From Albugo candida (Eukaryota > Oomycota > Peronosporomycetes > Albuginales), in the NCBI GenBank assembly GCA_040437565.1, contig JBDOQK010000027.1, forward strand, positions 62,001 through 126,000: a stretch of 64,000 nucleotides of DNA, read 5' to 3'. This document shows positions 44,918-55,044 of this stretch, piece after piece. Positions within the stretch are counted from its first letter, which is position 1. Each line of letters opens with the position of its first letter. Under the pieces are notes generated by a model. That model saw only the letters and a program-made list of their open reading frames with translations, was not told the DNA's origin and searched no databases. A program made the position numbers and the translations under genes.

Positions 44918-44974
44918 TAAAGAGAAACATATCAGCATAAACAGATAATTTTGAATTTTTCTGTCAACGCAAAA

Positions 44975-46394
44975 ATGTGGCGCAGGAGCTATTCACGCCC
45001 AACTCGTTTCTTCTTCTACTCCCTATGGCTATGTGCAGTGCTTCTTTGCAATATCCCCATCGATAATCGTGTAGCCTCTTTTGAGATTGATTTCGATTCA
45101 TTTTCACACATGTTTGACATGAATGGCGACTCTCATCAGGTCGCTCATGAAGAAGCCGAAGAACAAGAAGACTTTTACGAAAGTATGTCTAGTAGAAACA
45201 TTACTCACTTCAAAATGATTCATTCAACTGTTGTGTAGTTTTGGGTTTGACAATGGAAGCGACCGAAGCACAAATCAAAAAAGCGTACCGTAAATTGAGC
45301 CTTAAGTATCACCCAGACAAACAAAAGCATGAAAACGATGCAGAGAAAATGTTTCATAAGATTGCGCGCGCATATGAAGTTCTCTCTGACCCGGACAAGC
45401 GTCAGATTTACGATTTGGAAGGATTCGAAGGCTTAAAGCGGGAAGAGCAAGGAGGAGGGGAACAGCGCAGTCCTTTCGGTATTACAAGTATTTTTTAGAG
45501 TCAGCTGTGATAGCTCAAGTGGTCTTGTTGTGCTCCAGACATGTTTTTTGGTGGCCAGCGAAGTACACCTCGGGGTCCTGATGCCACAATCACCCTGAAA
45601 GTATCGCTGGAAGAGCTATACCAAGGCAGCAAGAAGACTACAAGCATTGAGAGAAATGTAATCTGTCGAAAGTGCCGTGGAACCGGCGCAAAAGATGGCA
45701 AAGTATGAATTCGCAGAATTGCTGAATCACGACTTACATTCATTGTAGATGAAACCATGCAAAAAGTGTGGTGGAAGAGGAGTCATTCACGTTCAGCAGA
45801 GAATGGGAATCGGATTCAATGTCCAAGTTCAGCAACCTTGCCCCAAATGTGGAGGACATGGCAAAACATTCAAAAAGAAATGTCCACACTGTCACGGCCA
45901 CAAAGTGACAGCTGAAAAGAAAGACTTTGTTGTGGAAATTGAAAGAGGAGCACCTTCAAATCATAAAATTGTGTTTGAGCGTCAAAGTGAACAAAGTCCA
46001 GGAATGCTTCCGGGCAACGTCATTTTCCAGTTGCATACAGAACCACATCCAGCGTTCCGGTACGAGTGTCACCTTATCTTTTGAATGTTGCTAACGCAGA
46101 TTTGATTGCTTCAGTCGATCGGAAGATGATCTGCATCACACAATGGAGATTTCTCTCCAGGAAGCTCTATTGGGATATGATGTATCCATTGTGCACTTGG
46201 ATGGCAGAAAAGTGCACTTGCAATATGACAAAATCATCAAACCCTTCGAAGTGCGCACAATCGAAGGAGAAGGCATGCCGCATTTCAATTACCCATCAGA
46301 TTTCGGAAATTTGCACCTCCATCACCTCATCCAATTCCCAACAAGTCTGACATCAGAGCAGAAAGATCTCGTTAAGAAGCTCTTATCCGAGTAG
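44975..46394 (+). CDS. ER-lumen type I DnaJ (HSP40) co-chaperone
   Basis: Five exons (44975-45182, 45239-45478, 45539-45702, 45749-46059, 46115-46394) with introns of 46-60 bp encode 400 aa. The N-terminus [20 protein letters not shown] runs into a hydrophobic core (AVLLCNIPI) and looks like a signal peptide or anchor. The J domain has YHPDK (the HPD motif). A G/F-poor linker ([11 protein letters not shown]) is followed by four CxxCxGxG-type zinc motifs ([32 protein letters not shown]) and a two-part substrate-binding C-terminus. It should stimulate BiP in the ER, like yeast Scj1 or animal ERdj3. It ends KKLLSE with no KDEL-type retention signal. It lies 57 bp after epsilon-tubulin. Confidence 0.92.
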
Positions 46395-46465
46395 AGAAAG
46401 AGTTTGGGCAAAAGCGCATTGATAACAACGACAATACAATGCTCTTAAACACTTTCCATCTGGAA

Positions 46466-49081
46466 TCACGGAGTGTACATTGTGGATCTGATATGCTCTT
46501 CCAAATCGGAGGGCTTTTCAACTGAAGCGAATCCTTTGGCAAATCCCTAAAACATGAAAGATAAGGTGAAAATCACGATCAATAATGTGAGATAGAACGT
46601 ACATAGTCGGCAACTGCGATCGCAATTTTGAGCGACACCTTTCGAATTTGCGATAGTGGAGGGTAGACACAGCCAGAATCCAAATCAGAAGAAGTCACTT
46701 GCGCCGCCAATGCCTCTGCAGCAGTAATCATCATCCCGTCGTCGATATGCGTTAGTCCGACGGCAACACATGCGAGCCCAATGGCGGGGAAAATGTAGGA
46801 ATTGTTTCCTTGGCCCGGGACGTAGCGTTTCCCATTGTACATGACCGGGTCGAATGGACTTCCGCTGGCAAAAATGCATTTTCCATCGGTATACTCATAC
46901 GCTTCTTCAGCAGTGCATTCTGCTTTGCTTGTCGGATTACTTAGTGCAAAAATGATTGGACGCGCTTGATACTTGGCCATTTTCTCACAGACAGATCGCG
47001 TAAAGGTTTTTGGAATTGTGCACACCCCAATAAGCGCCGTAGGCTGCAGTCGATCAACAGCTTGCTCCAGCGTTGAACACTCGTCGATTTCGTGCGCGTA
47101 CAAGAGTTTGTGATGCTGCAGCGAGTCTTTTCGTGAGGCTACAACCAGACCTTTGGAATCGACAAGCCAAATCTGTTGGCGTGCCTCGTGTACCGATTTC
47201 CCGGTTTCCCGAGCGATGGCTTGAGCTAACAAATCGGCAATACCGGTCCCAGCTTCACCTGCTCCGAGAAACAGGAAGCTCTGATGCTGTAGCGGTATCC
47301 GTGTCACCGGAATAGCTGCTAGAATGCCTCCAAGCACCACCGATGCGGTCCCCTGCACTCACNNNNNNNNNNNNNNNNNNNNNNNNNNNNNNNNNNNNNN
47401 NNNNNNNNNNNNNNNNNNNNNNNNNNNNNNNNNNNNNNNNNNNNNNNNNNNNNNNNNNNNNNTTGGCGTGCCTCGTGTACCGATTTCCCGGTTTCCCGAG
47501 CGATGGCTTGAGCTAACAAATCGGCAATACCGGTCCCAGCTTCACCTGCTCCGAGAAACAGGAAGCTCTGATGCTGTAGCGGTATCCGTGTCACCGGAAT
47601 AGCTGCTAGAATGCCTCCAAGCACCACCGATGCGGTCCCCTGCACTCACTCGAGTCAAATGCTGGTCGAAATTCTTCAGAATTTCTCACCTGAATATCGT
47701 CATTGAACGTGCAATGCGTACTCTGATATTTCCGAAGCATCTCAAAAGCCGTTGTATTTCCAAAATCTTCAAACTATACCGAGCAGACTGATCATATCGC
47801 TTCCATTCGTGGAGGGATAATGGTACCTGCAGCAGTACATTGGGACCATATTTTGCTTTGGCTGACGTCATCAATTCATCCACAAGCTTTGCAAACTTCT
47901 CGCCGCGATCTCGTCGAGCGCGAANNNNNNNNNNNNNNNNNNNNNNNNNNNNNNNNNNNNNNNNNNNNNNNNNNNNNNNNNNNNNNNNNNNNNNNNNNNN
48001 NNNNNNNNNNNNNNNNNNNNNNNNCGAGTCAAATGCTGGTCGAAATTCTTCAGAATTTCTCACCTGAATATCGTCATTGAACGTGCAATGCGTACTCTGA
48101 TATTTCCGAAGCATCTCAAAAGCCGTTGTATTTCCAAAATCTTCAAACTATACCGAGCAGACTGATCATATCGCTTCCATTCGTGGAGGGATAATGGTAC
48201 CTGCAGCAGTACATTGGGACCATATTTTGCTTTGGCTGACGTCATCAATTCATCCACAAGCTTTGCAAACTTCTCGCCGCGATCTCGTCGAGCGCGAACC
48301 CCGATATAAAGCGGGTCATTCAATAGCTGCTCGTTGTTGGTGCCGACATCCAACACCACAGGCAAGCAGCAGGATGGAGGAACTCCCGCACAAGCTGTGT
48401 AGAGCGCCAGTTTTCCAACGGGGATACCTAAGCCATTGGCACCCAAATCACCCAAGCCCAAGATACGCTCTCCATCTGTAAATACGATCGCGCGGATGTC
48501 TTTTTCGGGCCAAGAGTCCAGGATCGAGGACACCTAATTGGTGTGATCACTTCAAATCTAAAGGAATGTGCACGACATTGTTTAGGGAAGATACCTGCCC
48601 GAGATGATTTAATGTGATGTATAGCCCACGAGGTGTTTGACGATAAATCGCGCTGTACTCAAGGCATGCTTGACCCACTGTTGGTGTGTATACAATTGGC
48701 ATCAATTCAGCAGTGTGCTTGACCAGAAGCTTGTAGTACAATGTTTCGTTGACATCCTGATATCACGAATTGTGTGAGTCGAAGGAGGGCATGGAGATCG
48801 TATTATTTCAACAAACTTGGAGGGTTTGCATGAAAATGTATTTTTCGAGTGGAGAGGATTTGGACTGCAATTGTTTCATCGCTCGCTCACACTCTAACTC
48901 CAACGAATTAATCGCTGGTGGTAAAAGCCCATTAAGATTCAATTTCGAACGCTCTTCTTGAGTGAAAACAAGCCCCTGTATCAGTAAAGCAATCAGAAAA
49001 CGCTCATGAAAGCACTATGAGGATGTTTTTGCGTGGCGTATTGAACCTTGTTGAGCTTGGGAGTTCTCAGTAGATAGAATC
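46466..49081 (-). CDS. Malic enzyme (NAD(P)-dependent)
   Basis: Minus-strand exons recognised: 49047-49081, 48817-48975, 48595-48756, 48201-48533, 48064-48147, 46603-47352 and 46466-46546. The overlaps around two N gaps are counted once. At least 534 aa; the first exon with the start codon was not identified and should lie above 49081. Landmarks: LLRTPKLNK then [20 protein letters not shown], the catalytic tyrosine region [12 protein letters not shown], the active-site block [20 protein letters not shown], metal-binding [14 protein letters not shown], the dinucleotide fold [16 protein letters not shown] and [12 protein letters not shown]. It oxidatively decarboxylates malate to pyruvate, giving NADH or NADPH for mitochondrial metabolism or lipid synthesis. 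The last exon reads [14 protein letters not shown]. It converges with DnaJ, 71 bp away. Confidence 0.93.
47176..47649. other. Assembly gap with 187-bp duplicated contig ends
   Basis: 47176-47362 equals 47463-47649 around 100 N, inside the long malic-enzyme exon. Confidence 0.95.
47651..48298. other. Assembly gap with 274-bp duplicated contig ends
   Basis: 47651-47924 equals 48025-48298 around 100 N. The piece between this gap and the previous one (47463-47924, 462 bp) is a tiny contig made almost wholly of overlap sequence. Confidence 0.95.
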
Positions 49082-49431
49082 CTGATTGCGACTAAATATA
49101 AAGAAAGCAGTCAGATGAATGCTACAATGGCAAAACGAGTTAGCATATCTAATTTTGCACCATTGTCAACGTGAGAAGCTCTAAACGGTGAGAATGCAGG
49201 AAAGATCGGCGTCATTTCAGATAGATGCATTGAATCGAACGGGATATTGGATAATAACGGGAATAATATATCAGAGGTCATNNNNNNNNNNNNNNNNNNN
49301 NNNNNNNNNNNNNNNNNNNNNNNNNNNNNNNNNNNNNNNNNNNNNNNNNNNNNNNNNNNNNNNNNNNNNNNNNNNNNNNNNTGTCTGAATGCTGATTGGT
49401 CCTCAGTTGCCCAATCACATAAGCCTGCATA
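49082..49431. promoter_or_regulatory. Divergent spacer, malic enzyme and YbeY
   Basis: Contains 100 N (49282-49381) with no flanking overlap, so its true length is unknown. The first malic-enzyme exon and both promoters are probably here. Confidence 0.45.
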
Positions 49432-50143
49432 ATGGTACATGTTGCCCGAGCCATTTTGCCTCAGTTGCGACCGCTATATGGATTACATCTGAAGACGTTG
49501 AATGCTCAAGTCAAGGCAATGGTTGAATGCCTGAATTGTCCTGTGCACCCGTGGTACATTAAATCTACTTTACCAACTATCATTTTCAATAATGAGCTGG
49601 AAATTGATTGACAATAGGGATCTCAGTGTCATTCTAACCACAGACCAGCAACTCCAAAAACTTAACAAAAAGTACCGAAGACAAGATAAGACGACCGATA
49701 TATTATCTTTCCCAAATCACACTGTGAGCGCGATCGATCATCTCCAAACGTCATACCAAGTACCCAACATTTGCAGATAACCAAACCTGGTCGATTTCCG
49801 AACGTTCGCGATCCCGAAGAACGATATCTTGGAGATATCTATATCAGCCTTCCGTATGTCAAAAAGTATTGCCAGGAAGAAGGTATGCGTTTGAAGTTAT
49901 CGACAAGCACGAATCAAATGTGTCGCATTGTAGGAACTGACATCAAAGAGCAAATGCGCGTATTATTTGCCCATGGGATTTGTCACTTGATGGGGTGGGT
50001 CTGATACTTTCGATGAAACGAAATAATACATTGCTACAATCTCTGATAGTTACGACCATGAAACCGATCACGAACACGAACGAATGGCGAAAGCAGAAGC
50101 TTACTTATTGCAATGCTCGCAGAAAAAGCTGTCTAGTACGTAG
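49432..50143 (+). CDS. YBEY: YbeY-family endoribonuclease, probably organellar
   Basis: Five exons (49432-49553, 49597-49723, 49777-49882, 49934-49994, 50050-50143) give 169 aa, with introns of 43-55 bp. Key family blocks are LSVILTTDQQLQKLNKKYRR, then DKTTDILSFPNH, LGDIYISLP, and the metal-binding signature HGICHLMGYDH completed by splicing at GG|T. A Met-containing helix HEHERMAKAE follows. The three His of HGxxHxxGYDH bind zinc. YbeY acts in ribosome RNA processing and quality control; eukaryotic forms act in mitochondria or plastids. The N-terminus (MVHVARAILPQLRPLYG) is free of acidic residues and fits a targeting peptide. The third intron has a length divisible by three (51 bp) and could be retained. 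The first splice is the least certain. Confidence 0.85.
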
Positions 50144-50226
50144 TATCCGCTATTTACAAAATTGTGCATATGCGAAGTGCTGATGCAATCGCAGTGTCAA
50201 TGACAGAATGATGGAGAGGTATCACT

Positions 50227-51315
50227 CTAGACTTTCTCATATGCTTCATAAACAATGCTTGTCGCGGTTTTCATGATAACGGTTGTCAATGACACGTGTG
50301 CAACTCGTACCATCAATCCCGAAGTAGCAAAACCGGCGACCTGTCTGATTCCACCTTGCCTCAGTTGCTCTTGCATTGTTCCGAATATCGAAACTCGAGT
50401 CCCTGCTTTTGAAGCTTGCTGGATCTGTGCAACCATCACGTCAATGGGAATGGTAGATATGCTGCTCAAGACACCACCCAACAACGATGCAGTGACCTTT
50501 TGTCCATTCGTCAGCTTTCGATTCGGATCGTCGCGCTTGTATAGATATTCTTCGCACATGACCGAGAAAAAAAATCGAGTCGACCAATCTGCAACTCGTT
50601 TCATTGAGAAGACCGCAGATCCCTTCATCAATGCGCCAACACCTTCGTTCTGTATAACCTTCACACCGATGGAAAGAGATTTTTTACAGGTTTCCAAGGC
50701 GGTCATTCTATTCCGAAAAATAGGATCGGTCATCACCCGAGTTTTGAGAAGCAAAGTTGGGCTCAGAACTAAACCTTGGAATCCACCACCTGCGCCTCCA
50801 GCGATCACTTCAATGGCTTGTATGCTGATTCTACCTTCATCTGCATATGGAATGAGTGTTTTCTTAGTCATCGCATGTCCCCAAGAAAACACGGATCCTT
50901 TTGCAATCGATTGAATGGCACCCCACGGCACAAATCCATCCCAAATTCCGAGTATTCCTTTAGAGTGGATGATGTCTTTTGTCAGTTGAGCGTACGATCG
51001 ATGCGGATTGGTTTGTTTCATTATTTTGATAAACTCGAAAAAATGACCTACGGCAAATTCGAAAGCCAATGTGACTCCCGCACCGATGACGAGCTTCACC
51101 TGTGGATTTTCCGATGGTACATGTTGTCTATTCGATGTACTTGCACTACAGGATAGAGGAGTAAGGGGATTTCTGCATCTATTGTCGAATGTACGTTGAA
51201 ATCGAGTAGCAGTTGAAGAAGGAAGGAAGCTGTGACTGAAGTGATGGTTTGGCTTATCAGCGGACATCAGAGACTCCATTTCGCTGTAGCATATGACTGG
51301 GTAAAATTGCTCCAT
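50227..51315 (-). CDS. Mitochondrial carrier (SLC25)-like protein
   Basis: Intronless minus-strand gene, 362 aa. Weak threefold carrier repeats can be seen: FEFIKIMKQTNP in repeat 1, SPTLLLKTRVMTDP in repeat 2 (compare PxDxxKTRxQ) and TIPIDVMVAQIQQ in repeat 3. Hydrophobic helices and Gly-rich stretches (IEVIAGGAGGGFQG, ASLLGGVLSSIS) lie between them. The first ~75 residues are a Ser/His/Pro-rich extension not typical of the family. The acidic residue of the signature is lost in repeat 2, so it is a divergent carrier and the substrate is unknown. It should sit in the inner mitochondrial membrane. It converges with YbeY, 83 bp away. Confidence 0.65.
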   Translation of the reverse strand: MEQFYPVICYSEMESLMSADKPNHHFSHSFLPSSTATRFQRTFDNRCRNPLTPLSCSASTSNRQHVPSENPQVKLVIGAGVTLAFEFAVGHFFEFIKIMKQTNPHRSYAQLTKDIIHSKGILGIWDGFVPWGAIQSIAKGSVFSWGHAMTKKTLIPYADEGRISIQAIEVIAGGAGGGFQGLVLSPTLLLKTRVMTDPIFRNRMTALETCKKSLSIGVKVIQNEGVGALMKGSAVFSMKRVADWSTRFFFSVMCEEYLYKRDDPNRKLTNGQKVTASLLGGVLSSISTIPIDVMVAQIQQASKAGTRVSIFGTMQEQLRQGGIRQVAGFATSGLMVRVAHVSLTTVIMKTATSIVYEAYEKV

Positions 51316-51407
51316 CTAGATATTTTTCATCAATCATGAAGAAGGAGGCAGAGCAGTGTGGGCAGACATCGAGTGAGAAAATTCTATTTTACTGAGCAAG
51401 TACGCTG

Positions 51408-51899
51408 CTAAACGTGTAAGAGGTGCTTCCGTATGTGATAAGCGTACAGTCGTACAATTGTTCTGCTCATTGGAAATTTTCGCAATCCTTGCAACAAGAT
51501 AATCTCTTGACGCATCTCGAGTTCGGCTTCGGACAACAGGATAGTAGGACTGGTGTTGAGAATTTTGAAGATGTCAATAGGATCATGGGCAGCGCGCAGA
51601 AACATCGTGTCATTATTTGCTGCGCAAAAAACGTCTCTCCAGTTCAGCTTCCGTGTGTTCATGGGCTGGAACACGGCTTTATTGTGCGTAATAATCAAAT
51701 TAGGAGTCGTCTTGCCCCCTAATGTGCAACATGGTACTCCGAAATGAAGCTCACAATGCCGTGCCCAATTCTGCGAGATAACAAGTGTCTGGTGTAAAGC
51801 TTTCGTTGTGAGGCCAAGGCGACAAAGACTGTAAGCGTCCAAATACGAGCTGATTACGATATCGACGACCTCAAGAGAAATATCGCTGAACTGCGCCAT
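51408..51899 (-). CDS. F-box-like small protein, 163 aa
   Basis: Single-exon minus-strand frame from an ATG at 51899. Residues 5-40 (ISLEVVDIVISSYLDAYSL then CRLGLTTKALHQ) have the spacing of an F-box, which binds SKP1 in SCF ubiquitin ligases. The rest is helical with no recognised substrate domain. It could be a short F-box-only protein, or the match may be fortuitous. Upstream 5' exons are possible. Confidence 0.45.
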   Translation of the reverse strand: MAQFSDISLEVVDIVISSYLDAYSLCRLGLTTKALHQTLVISQNWARHCELHFGVPCCTLGGKTTPNLIITHNKAVFQPMNTRKLNWRDVFCAANNDTMFLRAAHDPIDIFKILNTSPTILLSEAELEMRQEIILLQGLRKFPMSRTIVRLYAYHIRKHLLHV

Positions 51900-52165
51900 T
51901 CAATGACGCTTGAAAATTGAGAGGACATTCGTTTGGAACAGCATGCGGTAGAGGAAGCGAACCAATGATTGGATAAAATTACGTCACTCGTTAGCAGTAA
52001 TGCATCAGTAATTCCTGTATAGTATTGTGTGGTTTCCATGGCACTGTGCATGTCATCTTGAAGATCATAGGACTGCATTTGACACAATTTGCTGCATTTA
52101 CTCCTTCAATAGCTGCCGAATAACCTGTATATTATCATAACCTATACAATATCATAGATTCGTAC
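51900..52165. other. Spacer, F-box-like gene to HSP110 promoter
   Basis: Divergent intergenic region. No coding feature seen. Confidence 0.35.
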
Positions 52166-52180
52166 ATTCTAGAATATTCC
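52166..52180 (+). promoter_or_regulatory. Heat-shock element (perfect trimer)
   Basis: The sequence is ATTCTAGAATATTCC, exactly the three-unit HSE pattern nTTCnnGAAnnTTCn. It lies 203 bp upstream of the HSP110 ATG and about 60 bp upstream of a TATA-like sequence. HSF trimers bind such sites. Confidence 0.8.
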
Positions 52181-52238
52181 ACTAATGGAATGATAGCCGC
52201 CATGAGATTCAGTCACGACCTTTTATGCGGTGGAAAAG

Positions 52239-52247
52239 TATATATTA
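52239..52247 (+). promoter_or_regulatory. TATA-like box of HSP110
   Basis: TATATATTA within GTATATATTAAAA, about 135 bp before the ATG and between two HSE sequences. Confidence 0.5.
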
Positions 52248-52260
52248 AAAAACAAAGGTT

Positions 52261-52274
52261 TTCTAGAACCGTTC
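52261..52274 (+). promoter_or_regulatory. Second, imperfect heat-shock element
   Basis: TTCTAGAACCGTTC: two inverted nGAAn units in correct spacing, with a third TTC displaced by one base. It lies downstream of the TATA-like box. Confidence 0.45.
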
Positions 52275-52382
52275 TTCTTTTCGTGGATGCGCTTCTAGTG
52301 GTGCAAAACAAAACAAAAACAAAACCAAAAGTAGTTCTCTTTGCAAACTCTCCCTGACTTTTTTCAAAGCAAGAAGCTCAAA

Positions 52383-54973
52383 ATGTCTGTGATTGGAATC
52401 GATTTCGGTAACGTCGACTGCGTGATTGCGCAGGCAAAGCGAGGAGGAATTGACATCATTTTAAATGAAAACTCAAATCGCAAGAATCCGTACGTTAACA
52501 ACTCTGATTTCATGACCAAACAGTACTTAGATAGTTTTCTTCTCCTTCTTATAGAAATATGGTTTGTATCCAAGGAAAACAGCGATTTATCGGCGAGGCA
52601 GCCGTTAGTGTGGTACGCCTACTTCATATAGTGAATCACTGTCAAGTTCAGCCTCAATCAGGAAATATCCTTGTGTAGGCACGAATGCATTTTCGTAACA
52701 CGGCCACAGACATCAAACGTCTGATAGGTCGAAAATTTAAGCATCCAGAAGTCCAAGCGGAAATTGCCCAATTATCTTTCAGATGTGAAGAAATGGCCAA
52801 TGGCGACGTCGGAATTGTACTCAAATACAATGACGCAGATGTGACTTTTTCGTGCGAGCAAATCATCGCAATGATTCTCAACAAAATGCAAATCATTGCG
52901 ACTACCGCCAACGAAGGCGTAGCGCCAGCATTTTGCGTGGTTTCGTGTCCTGGATATTACACGGATCAGCAACGTCGCGCACTTTTGAACTCGTGCCAGA
53001 TTGCAGGGCTGAACTGCCTGCGCTTGATCAATGAGCACACTGCAGTTGCCTTGGCCTATGGTATCTACAAATCGGCTCGCAATATGTTCCACGCGTCAGA
53101 ACCGCAGTATGTCATGTTTGTCGATATTGGACACGCCAGTTACACGGTGGCGATTGTTGCGTTTGTGCTCGGAAAACTTCAGGTCAAGTCAGTTGCATTT
53201 GATCGGTTTTTGGGAGGCCGAGATTTCGATTATGCCATTGCAAAAGATGCAGCCAAGAATTTCCAAGAAAAACACAAGATTGATCCTTTGAAAGAACCAA
53301 AATCGCGTATGAAATTACTGTCAGCATGTGAAAAGTCAAAGAAAAATTTGAGTCCCCATGGAGTCGCGTCCACTTTTATGAATATCGAATGCCTGGCCGC
53401 GGAGTACGATTATAGCTCACAGATCACTCTTGACCATTTCGAAGAGCTAATTGCACCACTTTTGGACCGATTAGAAGCTCCTATCAACCAAGCGCTGAAC
53501 GATGCAGGCATCATAAAGTCTCAGCTATCGAATGTCGAAATTGTTGGTGGAGGAACCCGTGTGGCAAGTGTGAAACGCAGACTGGCAGATATTTTATCGC
53601 TGGACAACAGCGCTCAGAATTACGGACTGAGCACAACACTCAATGCCGACGAGTCTGTCGCACGTGGATGTGCCTTACAATGTGCTATTCTGTCACCTCT
53701 GTTCAAAGTGAAGGAGTTCAGCATTGCCGATCGGGTGTATTTCCCCGTGCGTGTGTCCTGGGAGACATCAGCGGATGTATCAGTCCCAATGGAAACTGGG
53801 GACGATAACGAGGACGGAGACCTTGGGAACGATGGGGCCAATTCAATTGTCATTTTCACACATGCAGACGAGTACCCGAAAACGAAACGGATCACTTTCA
53901 GACGCGATAATTCGTTCTCTATTGACGCGAAATATGATGAATCCGCTAAAGCTCTGTTACCTCCGGATTATGACTTGGCGATAGGCAAATTCACAGTCTC
54001 TGGGTTCCCAGAACTGGAAAAAGGCGGAGAAATCCCCAAGATACGGGTGAATATCCAGCACGATTTGAATGGTCTTGTTGGTATTGCATCATCTCAGCTC
54101 ATGCAAGAATTGAAAGAGGAGAAACCCGTTGAAGAACCGAAAGAAGCCCAAGAAAGTGACGAAAAGAAGGAAAAGAAAGAAGGCGAACAAGCAGAAGAAA
54201 AAGCTTCCGAACCGAAGAAAAAACGCTTCCGTAAAGTGGAACTCAAAATCGAGTCGGAAATCAAAGGATTGAATGTGGCCGAAGTCAACAAAGCAACCGA
54301 AACTGAGCTGGAAATGGCACATCAGGATCGTATCATTGAAGAAACTTGCAACAAACGGAACGAGTTAGAAAGCTTTGTATATGAAATGCGTAATCAGATC
54401 TCGGATCGTTTGCGTGACTTCATCACGGAAGAGGAGAAAGCAAAGCTGGAAAGCAGTTTGGCTGAAGCGGAAGAGTGGCTGTACACCGACGAAGGTTTCG
54501 ACAGCGTCAAGTCGGTCTATCAAACGAAACTTGATGCTCTTCGAAAGCTTTCGGCTCCCATCGAGTTTCGTGCAAATGAAAGCACCGAGCGAGCAAACGC
54601 CACTGCGGAAATTCAGAACATTCTTGAAGACTACAAGCGCATGTCGAACTCAACGGATGAGCAATACGCACATTGGAGCACGGACGAGCGCGAAAAGCTC
54701 CGAGGGACTTGCAAAGAGGCTGAATCTTGGTTGTTTGACTCGCTCGCAAAGCAGAATGAGTTGAATCAGACACAAACGCCTGTATTGACGTCCGCTGCAA
54801 TTCGATCCAAAACCGTTGCCGTCCGTGCAGCTGCGTTGCCAATAGTTACAAAACCAAAGCCGGAACCCGTGCGTGAAGACCCACAAGATAAGCAACCTGA
54901 CAAAGACGCTTCCGCCGAACCCAACAGCACAGAAACGAGCGAAGAAAAGAGCGGAAAAATGGATCTGGACTAA
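52383..54973 (+). CDS. HSP110/SSE-type nucleotide exchange chaperone
   Basis: Exons 52383-52489, 52555-52609 and 52679-54973 (introns of 65 and 69 bp) encode 818 aa. The N-terminal ATPase domain begins MSVIGIDFGNVDCVIAQAK and contains GKQRFIGEAAVS, SCPGYYTDQQRRALL, INEHTAVALAYGIYK, VGGGTRVASVKRRL and ADESVARGCALQCA. The substrate domain is interrupted by a long acidic Lys/Glu insertion (about residues 575-625), typical of HSP110 rather than HSP70. A helical domain and a Pro/Lys/Glu-rich tail follow. It ends KMDLD without KDEL, so it is cytosolic or nuclear. HSP110 exchanges nucleotide on HSP70 and helps disaggregation. A perfect heat-shock element stands upstream. The only introns are near the 5' end. 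Confidence 0.96.
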
Positions 54974-55044
54974 GATTTTTCGTGCTTGGAAACGCGATTT
55001 TTCCACTTTATGCAGCGAAATACAAAAAAATCAATTTCTTTCGT

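Noticed and set aside
52301-52330. AAAAC-rich short repeat before HSP110
   Set aside because: A simple A-rich leader stretch; no evidence that it is a functional element.
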